Below, in pieces: positions 25,371 to 35,156 of a DNA stretch of 64,000 nucleotides. Source of the stretch: JAQBVV01 sp965249205 (GTDB lineage Bacteria; Acidobacteriota; Vicinamibacteria; Vicinamibacterales; UBA2999); NCBI GenBank assembly GCA_965249205.1, contig CBDFLL010000006.1:806001-870000 (forward strand). The letters run 5' to 3'. The notes under the pieces were generated by a model. The model worked only from the letters and a program-made list of their open reading frames with translations. It made no database searches and was not told the DNA's origin. The position numbers and the translations under genes are program-made. How positions within the stretch are numbered: the first letter of the stretch is position 1; the number at the start of each line of letters is the position of its first letter.

Positions 25371-25697
25371 GACACCACCACCGCCGGCGGCCGCCTCGTG
25401 TTCGGCATCTTCGCGGCCCTGGCCGAGTTCGAGCGGGAGCTGATCCGCGAACGCACCCGGGCCGGGCTCACGGCCGCGCGGGCGCGCGGCCGCAAAGGCG
25501 GCCGGACCTTCGCGCTGTCGAAAGCCCAGGTGCGGCTGGCCCAGGCTGCCATGGCCCACCGCGACACCTCCGTGGCCGCACTCTGCCGGGAACTCGGCAT
25601 CAAACCCGTGACCCTCTACCGGTACGTCGGGCCGCAGGGCCAGTTGCGCGCGCACGGCGCGAAGGTCCTCGCCGAATCGGCGCGCGCTGGACCGTAA
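25371..25697 (+). pseudogene. Serine recombinase (resolvase) C-terminal fragment
   Basis: Carries the end of the resolvase catalytic domain and the E-helix (LVFGIFAALAEFERELIRERT), the arm GLTAARARGRKGGR and the DNA-binding helix-turn-helix (ALCRELGIKPVTLYRYV). The N-terminal half with the active-site Ser is absent; the open frame upstream of 25371 is antisense to the IS5 fragment. A leftover of a Tn3-like or similar transposon. Confidence 0.75.
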
Positions 25698-26155
25698 GGT
25701 CGCAGATTAACGGTGGACCCTACGCCTGCCCGGCGAGTGGATCACGCCCGAGGCGAGAACGCAGGCGCTACGCTCGCCGCGCGCGGCTCCACAGGAGTCG
25801 TTGCGGCGCGCCGGGAATGGGGACCTCGCTGGCGGGCCGGTACAGCAGCGCAACCCGCACCGCGCGACGTCGGTCCTCCGTGCTGGTCAGCCTCCCTTCA
25901 CTCGTCCTATTCGTCAACACTCCTGTGCGGTGCACGATCTCCGACCACCCGGCAAATACACGCGAGGCTCTCTCAACGACACGGCCAACGCGAGTCACTC
26001 CGGCGGCAGGAAGTTCGCGCTGTCGAAAGCCCAGGTGCGACTGGCCCAGGCCGGCTGATCGGCTACGTCCGAATCCGCCGATACCCGTAGCGGGGGTATT
26101 CGGCCGCCAAACGGCGCATCACGGCCAGCACGGGGGCATCCCGCACGGCCAGCCG
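25698..26155 (+). other. Non-coding gap with a second resolvase scrap
   Basis: No gene is evident. At about 26001-26058 the phrase GGRKFALSKAQVRLAQAG followed by a stop repeats a piece of the resolvase fragment at about 25500-25550, with a few differences, so it derives from a related recombinase gene. Confidence 0.55.
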
Positions 26156-28660
26156 TCAACTGGCCTGCTTACAGGCCAAGGTGAACACGTTTTCAGTCAT
26201 CCAACGCTTGAAGCTGTCGTTGTCCATGAATTGCTTAAACAGTTCAGCATCATCCTTGATTAGCGCCGTCATGACACGAGTGAGCGCCTTGCCGTGCTCA
26301 ATGCGAGCATTGTCCTGATCGGAGTTCTGGCGAGCGTTCTTGAACGCAGCGTCCTGGGCGACTCGAAAAGGAATGGTCTCCGTGATCATCTCCTTCACCC
26401 GGTCAGTGTCCTGCCACGCGATGGCACCGAACAGGTCATTGAACTCTCTCAAGATGCTCGAGAGCCGCTCCAGCTCCGGCTCCGGCACGTGGCCGCCGCC
26501 GCTCGGTGGCACGGGTGCGATCTCGGCATTCTCGTCGGGCAGCAGGATCTGCTGCACTGCGCGCTTCTCGACCCGATAGCTGTCCATGTCGATGGCGTCG
26601 AGGATGCCCTTGGAGAGGTCCTCCTCCTTGGGCGCCGGCAGCTTCGAGATCAGGAAGTTCAGGAAGATGGAGCGCTTCTCCCACGGGGCGTAGGTGTACG
26701 GCAGGACGCACGACAGGAAGCCGTAGGTCCGCACGAATGCCTTGGCCTTGCCCTTGAAATCCACCTGCCCGTCCTCATCCAAGTTGTTCCGATAGACCGC
26801 CACGCAGGCGTCGAGGATCGGATCCAGTTGGTCGCGCTCGGCCCCGTCGAGGTAACGCTCGACGAAGTCGTCGATCTGCTCAGGTGAGTAGACCTGGGCG
26901 GCATCCAGGTCCGCCTGCAGGTCGTGGAGCTTGTCGGGGTCGGTCTCGCCGGCCAGGATCGTCGCGCGGTAGTAGGCGGTGAAGGCGTCACAGATGGTGT
27001 CGGCGTCGTTGAGGAAGTCGAGCACGAAGACATCGTGCTTCTTCGGATGCGCCCGGTTGAGGCGCGAGAGGGTCTGCACCGCCTTGACGCCGGACAACGT
27101 CTTGTCCACGTACATCGTGTGCAGCAACGGCTCGTCGTAGCCGGTCTGGAACTTGTCGGCGCAGACGAGGAATCGGTACGGATCCGCCTGGATCTTCTGG
27201 GCGATCTGGCCGGATGGGAAGCCGTTCAGCGACGTCTCGGTCACCTTCTCGCCGCCGAACTCGGGCTCGCCGGAGAAGGCCACGACGGCCCGGTACTGGC
27301 TCTTGCGCTCCTGCAGGTAGTCGCGGATGGCGTGGAAGTACTGGATGGCGCGCTCGATGCCGTGGTGACCACCATCGCCCGCGCCTCGCCGCCGATCTTG
27401 TTCTTGGCGATGACCTGCTCGTGGAAGTGATCGACCATGATCTCGGCCTTGAGGCGGATCGCGTGGTCGTGGCCCTCGACGTAGCGACGGAGCTTCTTCT
27501 GCGCTTTCTTGACTTCGAACTCCGGGTCGTCCTCCACCGTCTTGGCAAGCCGGTAGTAGCTGGACGCCGGCGTGTAGTGCGCCAGCACGTCCAGGATGAA
27601 CCCCTCCTGTATTGCCTGCTTCATGGTGTAGCTGTGGAAGGCGTGGTTCCTGACAGCGCCGCCGGGCTGCGGGTCTGGCTCGCCGAAGATCTCCAGCGTC
27701 TTGTTCTTCGGGGTGGCGGTGAACGCGAAGTAGCTGGCGTTCGGGAGCAGCTTGCGCGACTCCATCAGGCGGTTGATGTGGTCCTCGGTGGTTTCCTCCT
27801 CGGCCTCTTCACCGGCTGTCCCCAGCGCGGCCGGGATGGACGCCGAGGTGCGCCCACCCTGGCTGGAGTGGGCCTCGTCGATGATGATGGCGAAGCGCTG
27901 CCCGCGCTGCTCGTTGCCGATCTCGTCGAGGATGAACGGGAACTTCTGAACCGTCGAGATGATGATCTTCTTGCCCTCCTCGATGAACTTTCGCAGGCTG
28001 CCGGAACGCTCCGCGTGCCCTACGGTGGCACGGACCTGGGCGTACTGCCTGATCGTGTCGTTGATCTGTTTGTCAAGGATGACCCGGTCGGTGACAACGA
28101 TGATCGAGTCGAAGACCGGCGCGTCGTCCTTCGCGAGCCCGATCAGTTGGTGGGCCAGCCAGGCGATAGAGTTGCTCTTGCCGCTACCCGCCGAGTGCTG
28201 GATCAAGTAGCGCCGTCCCGTCCTGTGCGTCGCGGCGTCGGCCAGCAGCCGGCGCACGACATCGAGCTGGTGGTAGCGTGGCCAGATCTGCGTCCGCTTC
28301 GTTCGGCCGGTCTTCTCGTCCTTCGCCTCGACCACCTGGGCGTAGTTCTCCAGGATGTCGGTCAGGCTTTCGCGGGTCAGCACGTCTCGCCACAGGTAGT
28401 CGGTCTTGATGCCGCTCGGGTTGGGCGGATTGCCGGCGCCGTCGTTCCAGCCCCGGTTGAACGGCAGGAACCAGGACGCCTTCCCCTTGAGGTGGGTGCA
28501 GAAGCGCACGTCGCTCTCGTCCACCGCGAAGTGGGCGACGCAGCGGCCGAACTCGAACAGCTTCTCGCGGGGGTTGCGGTCCTTCTGGTACTGCCACACC
28601 GCATCGTTAACGGTCTGCTTGGTGAGGCTGTTCTTCAGCTCGAACCTAGAGCCGTTTCCG
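26156..28660 (-). pseudogene. Type I restriction enzyme HsdR, 5'-truncated and frameshifted
   Basis: Two overlapping frames together give about 830 residues of the HsdR motor/endonuclease subunit. The upstream part has FELKNSLTKQTVNDAVWQYQ (end of the nuclease domain), Walker A in HSAGSGKSNS, the DEAH-like IIDEAHSSQ and TATPKNKTLEIFG. The downstream part has DKFQTGYDEPLL, LSRLNRAHP and the C-terminal helical region. The frame changes at about 27358-27362, where MVVT should continue GIERAIQYF but one base is missing. The nuclease N-terminus is lost beyond 28660. No hsdM or hsdS lies nearby, so this is an orphan relic of a phage-defence system. Confidence 0.85.
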
Positions 28661-28840
28661 GCTCGTCAGACGGGCCGGACGGGCACCGTTCGCGGCGTCT
28701 TCACGTCGGCGAGCACCAATGGATGCATGGCCGGGGATGTCCTAACGGCTGTTGAAATTTGAAGCGGCGGCTCCTTCACTGGTCGTGCTATACGACCGGT
28801 GACTAAACCGAGGTGCAAGCCTCACAGCAAAGGAGCCGCC

Positions 28841-29259
28841 ATGAGGAAGCAGTCTCGCACAGTCCCTCGTCACCGCCAATCGGAATCCCCGGTCCCGCGC
28901 CACCTGCCGTTGGTCGATATCCTCGTTGATACCCAGGCCGAGCTCCAGGAGTTGGTCGTGGCGTCAGGCCTGAAGGTGCTCGAGGCGATGCTGGAAGAAG
29001 ATCGGACCGCCGTCTGTGGACCCCGCTATGCGCATCCGCCGGACCGGCACGCGTCTCGCGCCGGCCATGCGCCGAGCGAAATTGTGCTGGGCGGGCGCAA
29101 AGTCGCGATCCGTCGGCCCCGTGTTCGGCGCGATGGCGAGGAGGTCCCGTTGCCGACGGCCCAAGCATTCGCGAATGCCGACCCGCTGAACCGGCGCGTG
29201 GTCAATCAGATGCTCATTGGCGTCGCGACCCGCCAGTCTGCGCGGAGTCTCGAACCGGA
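28841..29259 (+). pseudogene. IS256-family transposase N-terminal fragment
   Basis: Starts at an ATG with an AAAGGAG site. The text LEAMLEEDRTAVCGPRYAH, VLGGRKVAIRRPRVR and NQMLIGVATRQSARSLEP matches the first 140 residues of mutator-type (IS256) transposases. After SLEP the frame runs into unrelated DNA that belongs to an integrase on the other strand, so the catalytic part is missing. Confidence 0.7.
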
Positions 29260-29708
29260 GCCCGGCCCGGGCGAACGGGGTCCTGTCGGTATAGCCCTTG
29301 GCAATCGCCCAGCGCCAGAGCCCGCGGAGGTGGGCATGGAGCCGGTTGGCCGTGGGCCCGCCCCCGACTCTTCGTGTCCAGGTCCTCCGGCCAGGGCGCC
29401 GGACGGTCGTCACCCCGGGCCGCGCCTTCTGCTCGATGGCCTCTTCGACATCGTCGGTCGTAATCAAGTGAAACGGCTTCTCGGGAAACGAGATCGTACC
29501 GCCGGTCGGGGCTGGGACCTCGACGGTCGCCAAGAAGGCATGGGCGTACAACGCGAGCTGATAGGCGCGCGGCACCAGGTGCCGGCGGACGTGGCGTTCG
29601 AGATACCGCGTCGCAACCTCGGCGAACGTAGGTCCGTCGGGGAGCGAGCGAAATGACGAACCGTCCTCGCGGAGCGGGCGACGCATCGGCTTGACCGACT
29701 CGGGCATG
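29260..29708 (-). pseudogene. Tyrosine recombinase N-terminal fragment
   Basis: An ATG with a GGAGG site opens a frame containing a core-binding (SAM-like) domain: TFAEVATRYLERHVRR, HLITTDDVEEAIEQ, RLHAHLRGLWRWAIAKGYTDRTPFA. The catalytic domain is missing because the IS256 fragment replaces it at about 29260. A remnant of a phage- or island-type integrase. Confidence 0.65.
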
Positions 29709-30017
29709 ACACCTCCAGGACGGCGGGGCTCCCGGCCCCGCACGCCCATGGACGCTCTGCTCCCGCCCGAAGTCCAGTCGAATCTGCCGGCGGCAGGACG
29801 AGGCAGCTCATTGGGAGTCAGCTGGTCGGGCTGCCGGGGCCGCATCGCTGAAGGAATAGTCGGCTGAGCGTTCGGACACGACGGGGTCGCCACCCTCGGC
29901 CGCTTTATCACCATACGGGATGGCTACTTCGACCGGCTCGGTCTCCAACCCGTCGATTCATCGGCCTCGTCGTGGGAACTATGAGGCGGTGCTCAGCAAG
30001 CCAGCGGAGGGAATCGT
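29709..30017. other. Intergenic stretch without recognisable genes
   Basis: About 300 bp upstream of the integrase fragment. No coding frame, repeat or RNA is recognised. Confidence 0.4.
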
Positions 30018-30345
30018 ATGAGGTGCAATCCAGATTCACAGCCCGCTCGGTCGCGAGGCTGGCGTACCCGAGCGCTTCTCATCGCCGGGGCCCTTACGGT
30101 CGTCCTGACACCACTCGTCCTGATGATCGGCAGGTCCAACGACCAGGAAGTCGACCGGCTCATCGGCCTGCTTCAACCGCGCGATAGATCGCAGCTGGCG
30201 GAAATCGGCGCCGGAACCGGCTGGTTTGACCGTTGAGATGGCAAGGCAGGTGGGGGCCTCCGGCCGGATCTACTCGACCGAGCTGAACGCCCGCCACCTC
30301 GACCAGATTCGGGACGCGGCAGGGATGAAGTGCCGGCGGTCTACG
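30018..30345 (+). pseudogene. Exported SAM methyltransferase, frameshifted and 3'-truncated
   Basis: The first 72 codons give a membrane/signal segment (ALLIAGALTVVLTPLVLM) and then motif I, AEIGAGTGWF. The frame then hits a stop, while the overlapping frame continues naturally with TVEMARQVGASGRIYSTEL, so a frameshift has occurred at about 30229. The gene ends where the terminase-like gene of the opposite strand begins. The N-terminal segment suggests the original enzyme was exported or anchored. Confidence 0.65.
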
Positions 30346-30922
30346 TCCCGTCCCGGTCGAGGGCGTCGTCATCGCCGATCTTGAGGGTGAAGACCGTGGG
30401 GACGTCTGGCGCGATGGCAGCCGTCGGGGCCGGCGTCAGTGCATCCCAGAGGCGGTCGCGGTCAGCCAGGGCGCGTCGCGCGGCGTCGAGGTAGCGCGGA
30501 TCGCCATGGGAGTCCTCGACGACGACCTCGGCCATCGCGTGGCCTTGCCGGCCTCCCGTGCCGTCGGTCTTGCGCTGCCGGCGGCGCGTCTTGTGGGTCT
30601 TGCTGGCCTCCCAGGCGTGCATGGCCTCGCGGTACAGGCGGTCGAGTTTGCGTGTGGCGGCCATCTTCTGCCGATGGACGTAGTCCAGGTTCTCCGTGGC
30701 CCAGCGCTGGTCGACGCGCGTGAGAATCTGTGACACAGCGGATTGGCTGATCCCGAGCCGGCGGGCGACGGCGTACTGATCGAAACCGGCGGTCGTGAGG
30801 TCGAGGACCTCGTGCTCTCGTCGCCGGAGGCGGAGGCGGGGTTCCGCCCCCCCCTTTCCGCCACGGGCCCGGCGACGTGGCCGTGTGGCCCTCGACAGAG
30901 CGTCCCGCGTCGCGTGCGTCAC
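30341..30922 (-). CDS. Phage terminase small-subunit-like helix-turn-helix protein
   Basis: 193 residues from a GTG at 30922 that overlaps the stop of the methyltransferase gene (GTGA). An HTH at about residues 42-70 (AGFDQYAVARRLGISQSAVSQIL) is followed by a long basic helix and an acidic C-terminus. HTH proteins of this size next to ParB-type methyltransferases in phage genomes often serve as terminase small subunits; no large subunit is visible here. The function is inferred from architecture and context only. Confidence 0.5.
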   Translation of the reverse strand: MTHATRDALSRATRPRRRARGGKGGAEPRLRLRRREHEVLDLTTAGFDQYAVARRLGISQSAVSQILTRVDQRWATENLDYVHRQKMAATRKLDRLYREAMHAWEASKTHKTRRRQRKTDGTGGRQGHAMAEVVVEDSHGDPRYLDAARRALADRDRLWDALTPAPTAAIAPDVPTVFTLKIGDDDALDRDGT

Positions 30923-32202
30923 CGAGCCCTCCGGGCGCGTCGGCGGCGCGGGTTCACGGGGCGTGCCCGCTGGCCCGTGACGTGCTCCCACCGGGTCAGC
31001 GTGATCTGGACGTACTGGGGATCCAGGTCCATCGCGAAACAGGTCCGGCCGGTCTTCTCGGCGGCGATGACGGCGGTACCGCTGCCGCAGAAGGGATCGT
31101 ACACCGCGTCCGTCGTGGTGGTGTGGAGCAGGAGCGGGCGTTCCACGAGGGTGACCGGCTTCTGCGTGGCGTGACCGGTGGCGACGTTGTCGCCCGTGCG
31201 CGCACCGCCCATCGGATTCAGGTTGGGCACCTCCCACACCGTGGTCTGGGTCCGGTCGCCCCGCCAGTGGGACCGGCCCCCCGTGCGCACCGCGTACCAG
31301 CAGGGCTCGTGCGCCCAGTGGTAATCACCCCGGCTGAGCGCGAAGTGCTGTTTGACCCAGATGATCTGGCCGCGGAGCGTGAAGCCCGCGGCCTCGAGGC
31401 CGGCGGCGACGGTCGCGGCGTGGAGCCCGGCATGCCACACGTACGCGACGTCGCCGGGGAACAGGGCCCAGGCCTCCCGCCAGTCGGCGCAGGTGTCGTT
31501 GGCCACGCGACCCACCGCGGTGCCCTGGCCGGGATACACGCGGTGGCGCCACGCCGGATCGTACGCCACACCGTACGGCGGATCCGTGACCATGAGCACC
31601 GGTCGCTGCCGATCGAGGAGCTGCTGGACATCGTCGGGATTGGTCGCATCGCCACACAGCAGGCGATGTCGTCCCAGGGTGAAATGATCGCCCCGGACGA
31701 TGGTGGTCGTGCCCGGAGCAAGCACGGCGTTCTCGTCGGTGTCCCCCGTGTACCGGCCTTCGCCGCAGAGCCGCTCGAACTCGTCCGGGGTCCAGAAAGC
31801 GTCGAGGTCGAGGCCCTCGGTGCGCAGCTGTTGCAGCAGGGCCGGGTCCCAGTCGAGGTCCAGTTCGCCGATCCGGTTATCGGCCACGGCTAAGGCGCGC
31901 GCCCGTGGATCGGTGGCCAGGTCGAGGTCCGTGCGCCGCACCATGATGAGGGCTTGGCCGTCGGTCTCGATGACCCGAATCGGCAGCCCGAGGCGGCGCG
32001 CGATCTCGGCCGTTTTGTTCCCGGCGATGAGCCGTCCGGCGCAGTCGGCCAGTACCGACCGGCCAGCGCCGTAGTCGCGCAAGGACGCTTCGAGGAGGCG
32101 TCGCCCTCGGGCCGTGCCGCGATTGGCGTTGTGCGGATCCGGGGTGACTCCGTCCCATGGATCGGGCGAACGGGGCGGCGGGCGCTTGCGGGAGGGGGCC
32201 AA
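30919..32202 (-). CDS. ParB-domain DNA methyltransferase (N6-adenine or N4-cytosine type)
   Basis: 427 residues. The N-terminal ParB/Srx-like domain (about 20-115; LLEASLRDYGAGRSVLAD, LAVADNRIGELDLDWD) is followed by a beta-class DNA methyltransferase: catalytic motif DPPYG (about 203-207) and SAM motif DPFCGSGTAVIAAE near the C-terminus, with TQKPVTLVERPL between. DPPY is typical of adenine-N6 methylation. No restriction partner is present. Such ParB-methyltransferase fusions are common in phages. It overlaps the downstream HTH gene and is divergent from the zinc-finger gene at 32278. Confidence 0.85.
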   Translation of the reverse strand: MAPSRKRPPPRSPDPWDGVTPDPHNANRGTARGRRLLEASLRDYGAGRSVLADCAGRLIAGNKTAEIARRLGLPIRVIETDGQALIMVRRTDLDLATDPRARALAVADNRIGELDLDWDPALLQQLRTEGLDLDAFWTPDEFERLCGEGRYTGDTDENAVLAPGTTTIVRGDHFTLGRHRLLCGDATNPDDVQQLLDRQRPVLMVTDPPYGVAYDPAWRHRVYPGQGTAVGRVANDTCADWREAWALFPGDVAYVWHAGLHAATVAAGLEAAGFTLRGQIIWVKQHFALSRGDYHWAHEPCWYAVRTGGRSHWRGDRTQTTVWEVPNLNPMGGARTGDNVATGHATQKPVTLVERPLLLHTTTTDAVYDPFCGSGTAVIAAEKTGRTCFAMDLDPQYVQITLTRWEHVTGQRARPVNPRRRRARRAR

Positions 32203-32277
32203 AGTGGTCGCTCGACTGTATGTAGTAAGGATGGGGCGAAGGCCCAGAGAAGGGAATAGCTACAATATAACGCTGTA

Positions 32278-33195
32278 ATGACATCGCGAGGGCGTCGGGA
32301 TTGGGAGCTGGGCGGGCTGTACACCGAGGCCGGCCACCTGGGTCGGCCGGTGCTGACGCGGGGCCTCTTTGTGCCCAATCACATCGAACTTCTCAAGGGT
32401 GCCCTCTGGTGGGATGTCGATGTCGATCGGCCGATATCTGAGCCCACGCCGGGGCCCGGGATGCTGGCCGAGTTCGTCACGCTCCACGAACGCCCCGATG
32501 CACGCATCCTCGACTACGCCCGGCGCTGGGGCGTGCTGCATACGTGCATCCACCAACTCCCGTGTCGCCACGCCCCACGGGTGGGCTCGGACGGCGGCGT
32601 GGTCGGGTGTGACCCGGTGGGCTACCGCACCCACTCAGTGTTCATCGCCGCGAGTCCGCTGGATCGCTGGCGCCATTTCGCGCAGCAAGCCGCGGCCATC
32701 CTCCGGGTCGCCGCCCACCTGCACGCCGGGGAGCCTGGACGACCGGAGGACTGGCACGCCATCTTTCAGGAATCCGCGCGCCAGGCCCCCTGGTGGAAGC
32801 GGACCGTGAACGCCGACCGGCTCCAGCTCGCGAGCGTTGTCACCGAGTGGATGACCCTCGGCGCGGTCGAGCCGATGCTGGTCTGGCACGGCACGGCCCC
32901 CACGCTCACGTTTGGGAGCCGGGGCGGCGGCTCGCTCGATCTGTTCGGGGCCCTGGCGTGTCAGCTGCTGGTGGCCGTCGCGCGTGTGGCGAGCGTGGCG
33001 GTCTGTGCCGGCTGCGGGTGCTTTCATTCGCCGAGGCGGCGGCCACCAGCGCGGCGGCGCAGTTACTGTCGCGACTGCGCCCGCGCAGGTGTGCCGCAGC
33101 GACACGCGCAGGCGGATCACCGGCGGCGGGTGCGTGCCGGAGTGTCCGAACACTCAGCCGACCTGACCTTGCCCCCTGAAACCGATCCAGTCTGA
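32278..33195 (+). CDS. Uncharacterised protein with a C-terminal CGNR-like zinc finger
   Basis: 305 residues, family not recognised with certainty. The C-terminal part has CAGCGCF followed 17 residues later by YCRDCARAG, a CxxC...CxxC zinc knuckle like that of CGNR/DUF-type putative DNA-binding proteins, and a basic tail. The ATG at 32278 has no obvious ribosome site. The part from about residue 58 on is encoded by a 714-bp segment duplicated at 37406. The C-terminus reads into the left end of the IS3 element (TLPPETDPV), so the original end has been replaced. Confidence 0.55.
   Translation: MTSRGRRDWELGGLYTEAGHLGRPVLTRGLFVPNHIELLKGALWWDVDVDRPISEPTPGPGMLAEFVTLHERPDARILDYARRWGVLHTCIHQLPCRHAPRVGSDGGVVGCDPVGYRTHSVFIAASPLDRWRHFAQQAAAILRVAAHLHAGEPGRPEDWHAIFQESARQAPWWKRTVNADRLQLASVVTEWMTLGAVEPMLVWHGTAPTLTFGSRGGGSLDLFGALACQLLVAVARVASVAVCAGCGCFHSPRRRPPARRRSYCRDCARAGVPQRHAQADHRRRVRAGVSEHSADLTLPPETDPV
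32450..33163 (+). repeat. 714-bp direct repeat, copy 1
   Basis: Nearly identical to 37406-38119: I see only two or three single-base differences near the right end. It covers most of the zinc-finger gene. The right boundary is exactly the left end of the IS3 element; the left boundary is a G/C-rich run (CGGGGCCCGGG). Confidence 0.9.
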
Positions 33196-33215
33196 GCGTT
33201 AGGATTTGGGCGAGA

Positions 33216-33506
33216 TTGGAGGCAGGGATGCCACGGAAGGGCTACAGCACCGAGCAAATCGTGACGAAGTTGCGGCAGGCGGAGGTCGAGCTGGGCCGCG
33301 GGCTGCGGACGCCGCAGGTGTGCAAGAAGCTGGGCATCAGTGAACAGACGTACTACCGCTGGCGGAAGGAATACGGGGGCCTGCGGCTCGACCAGGCCAA
33401 GCGGTTGAAGGAACTCGAGCGCGAGAACGCGCGACTGAAGCGGCTGGTGGCCGACCAGGCGCTGGACAACGCCATCCTGAAGGAGGTGGCGTCGGGAAAC
33501 TTCTGA
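33216..33506 (+). CDS. IS3 OrfA (helix-turn-helix and leucine zipper)
   Basis: 96 residues from a TTG, or 92 from the ATG at 33228, which has a GGAGG site. HTH segment QVCKKLGISEQTYYRWRKEYGG, then a leucine-zipper-like helix (KRLKELERENARLKRLVADQ). OrfA recognises the IS ends. The codons TCG GGA AAC TTC TGA at its end contain the slippery heptamer GGGAAAC (33494-33500), so a fraction of ribosomes should shift -1 into orfB to make the OrfAB transposase. Confidence 0.9.
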   Translation: MEAGMPRKGYSTEQIVTKLRQAEVELGRGLRTPQVCKKLGISEQTYYRWRKEYGGLRLDQAKRLKELERENARLKRLVADQALDNAILKEVASGNF

Positions 33507-34369
33507 GCCCGCCGCGGCGACGGGCCGCCGTCGAGCGGGCGCAGCAGCGGCTGGGCGTCTCCGAGCGGCGGGCGTGCCGAGTCCTGGGCCAACCTCGCGG
33601 GACGCAGCGCCAAGCCCGAGGCGCGCCAGCGGATGAGGCCCCGCTGGTGCAGCGGGTGGTGGCGCTGGCCAGTCAGTATGGGCGCTACGGGTATCGGCGC
33701 ATCACGGCGCTCCTCGGAGGCGAAGGCTGGCCAGTGAATCACAAGCGGGTGGCGCGGTTGTGGCGGCGGGAGGGGCTGAAAGTGCCTCAGAAACAGCCGA
33801 AACGGGGCCGGCTCTGGCTCGCCGACGGCTCCTGCCTCCGGCTGCGACCGACGCATCGCCACCACGTCTGGGTGTATGATTTCGTCAGCGACCGGACGCA
33901 CGAGGGGCGGCCGCTGAAGATCCTGGCGGTGGTCGATGAGTACTCTCGGGAGTGCTTGACGCTGCGCGTGGCCCGGCAGTGCTGCGCCACCGACGTGATC
34001 GAGACGTTGGCGGACCTGTTCCTCACGCACGGGGCGCCAGCCTACCTGCGGTCGGACAACGGGCCGGAGTTTACGGCGCAGGTCGTGCGGTCGTGGCTAC
34101 AGGCGCTCGCGGTGCAGACGCTGTTTATCGAGCGCGGCAGCCCATGGGAGAACGGCTACGTCGAATCGTTCAACGGGAAGCTGCGGGACGAGCTGCTGGC
34201 GCGGGAGACGTTCTTCACCCTGACCGAAGCGCGGATCTTGATCGAACGGTGGCGTCGGCAGTACAACACCGTGCGTCCGCACAGTGCGCTGGGCTATCGC
34301 CTACCCGCGCCTGAGGCGGTGCGGCCGGTGCCCGTGGGAGGGTCCCAGCCTAGCTGGGCTCTCTCATAA
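33494..34369 (+). CDS. IS3 OrfB (DDE integrase part, expressed by -1 frameshifting)
   Basis: In the -1 frame the sequence reads on from the slippery site (GKLLSPPRRRAAV, SERRACRVLGQPRGTQR) without a stop to 34369. A GTG at 33647 could allow independent translation. The rve integrase core has VWVYDFVSDRTHEG with the first Asp, RSDNGPEFTA with the second, and the Glu in SPWENGYVESFNGKLRDELL. Typical of the IS3/IS150-IS407 type. Confidence 0.9.
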   Translation, partial: GKLLSPPRRRAAVERAQQRLGVSERRACRVLGQPRGTQRQARGAPADEAPLVQRVVALASQYGRYGYRRITALLGGEGWPVNHKRVARLWRREGLKVPQKQPKRGRLWLADGSCLRLRPTHRHHVWVYDFVSDRTHEGRPLKILAVVDEYSRECLTLRVARQCCATDVIETLADLFLTHGAPAYLRSDNGPEFTAQVVRSWLQALAVQTLFIERGSPWENGYVESFNGKLRDELLARETFFTLTEARILIERWRRQYNTVRPHSALGYRLPAPEAVRPVPVGGSQPSWALS

Positions 34370-34398
34370 GAACTGGATCACCAACTGGGGGCAGGTCA

Positions 34399-35156
34399 CC
34401 CGGGGGGGGGGGCCGCCTTGCTCGTTGCCCAACAATTGAACGATGAGGATGAGGAACCCGAGTGGCCCGGTGACAACGAGGGCTGGGCTCCAAGTGAATT
34501 TACTCTCGGTCTCCTGCGGGGTTGTACCAGCCCAACCTCGCGGACATTGTGCGTGAAGTCGCCATCAGCGCGACAAGAGCAAGCTGGAGAACGGCGTCTT
34601 GGAACCGCTATGGGAATTCGGGCTAATCGACGACGGGCAAGACTGAAACGTCCGAGTTTGGGATGTCGTGGGTTGGTCTGACATTTAGCAGGTGACTGAG
34701 AAACGGGCGCAGAGCGGAGAACTGACCGGCTTCCCGAGGCCAAGGCCGACCGTCCGGCTCCGCGGGACTCGCGCGCTATCTAGGGAGCGACGGTGTCCCA
34801 GCCGACACGACCGCTGGCATGGCCTGCGGGCTGCCTCGTTGATCTCGCGGAGGCGCTGGACCAGGTCGCCGAACCGTGGCGGCCCAGGCTCGTTGCCGAG
34901 CTCAACGGACAGGCCGGCGCGCTGCTCAATCCTCATGCGAAGTACTTCCGGGCCAGGTCATCACCCTGGCTGGACGAGACCCCTGTTCCCCCCAGGTCGT
35001 GCGGTGATCCGGGCCTAGCCGGCGGACTGGTCAGGCGTGTGCGGCCCGCTGGGAGGACGAGCCGAGGACATCTCATGGGCGGGCTGGTCTCGGCCGGTGA
35101 CTCCGTGACCAGCCGTCGGCCTCCAATGCTCGGAATGTTCGCGGCGTCATCCGCCT
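34399..35156. other. Mosaic of short gene scraps
   Basis: No intact gene. It begins with a run of ten G. One recognisable scrap is at about 34793-34920 on the plus strand: VDLAEALDQVAEPWRPRLVAELNGQ resembles the N-terminus of small cupin proteins, cut before the metal-binding histidines. The rest is not recognised. Confidence 0.4.

Larger units (their letters stand above)
33164..34398 (+). mobile_element. IS3-family insertion sequence
   Basis: 1235 bp. Ends are TGACCTTGCCCCC...GATCCAGT at the left and ACTGGATC...GGGGGCAGGTCA at the right, an imperfect inverted repeat of about 27 bp starting with TGACCT. It contains overlapping orfA and orfB with a frameshift signal and appears intact. No clear target duplication is seen, consistent with rearranged flanks. 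Confidence 0.88.

Noticed and set aside
30018..30345. Second possible UGA-Sec site in the methyltransferase scrap
   Set aside because: The two halves are in different frames, so this is a frameshift, not a recoded UGA; there is no thiol-redox motif or SECIS-like hairpin.
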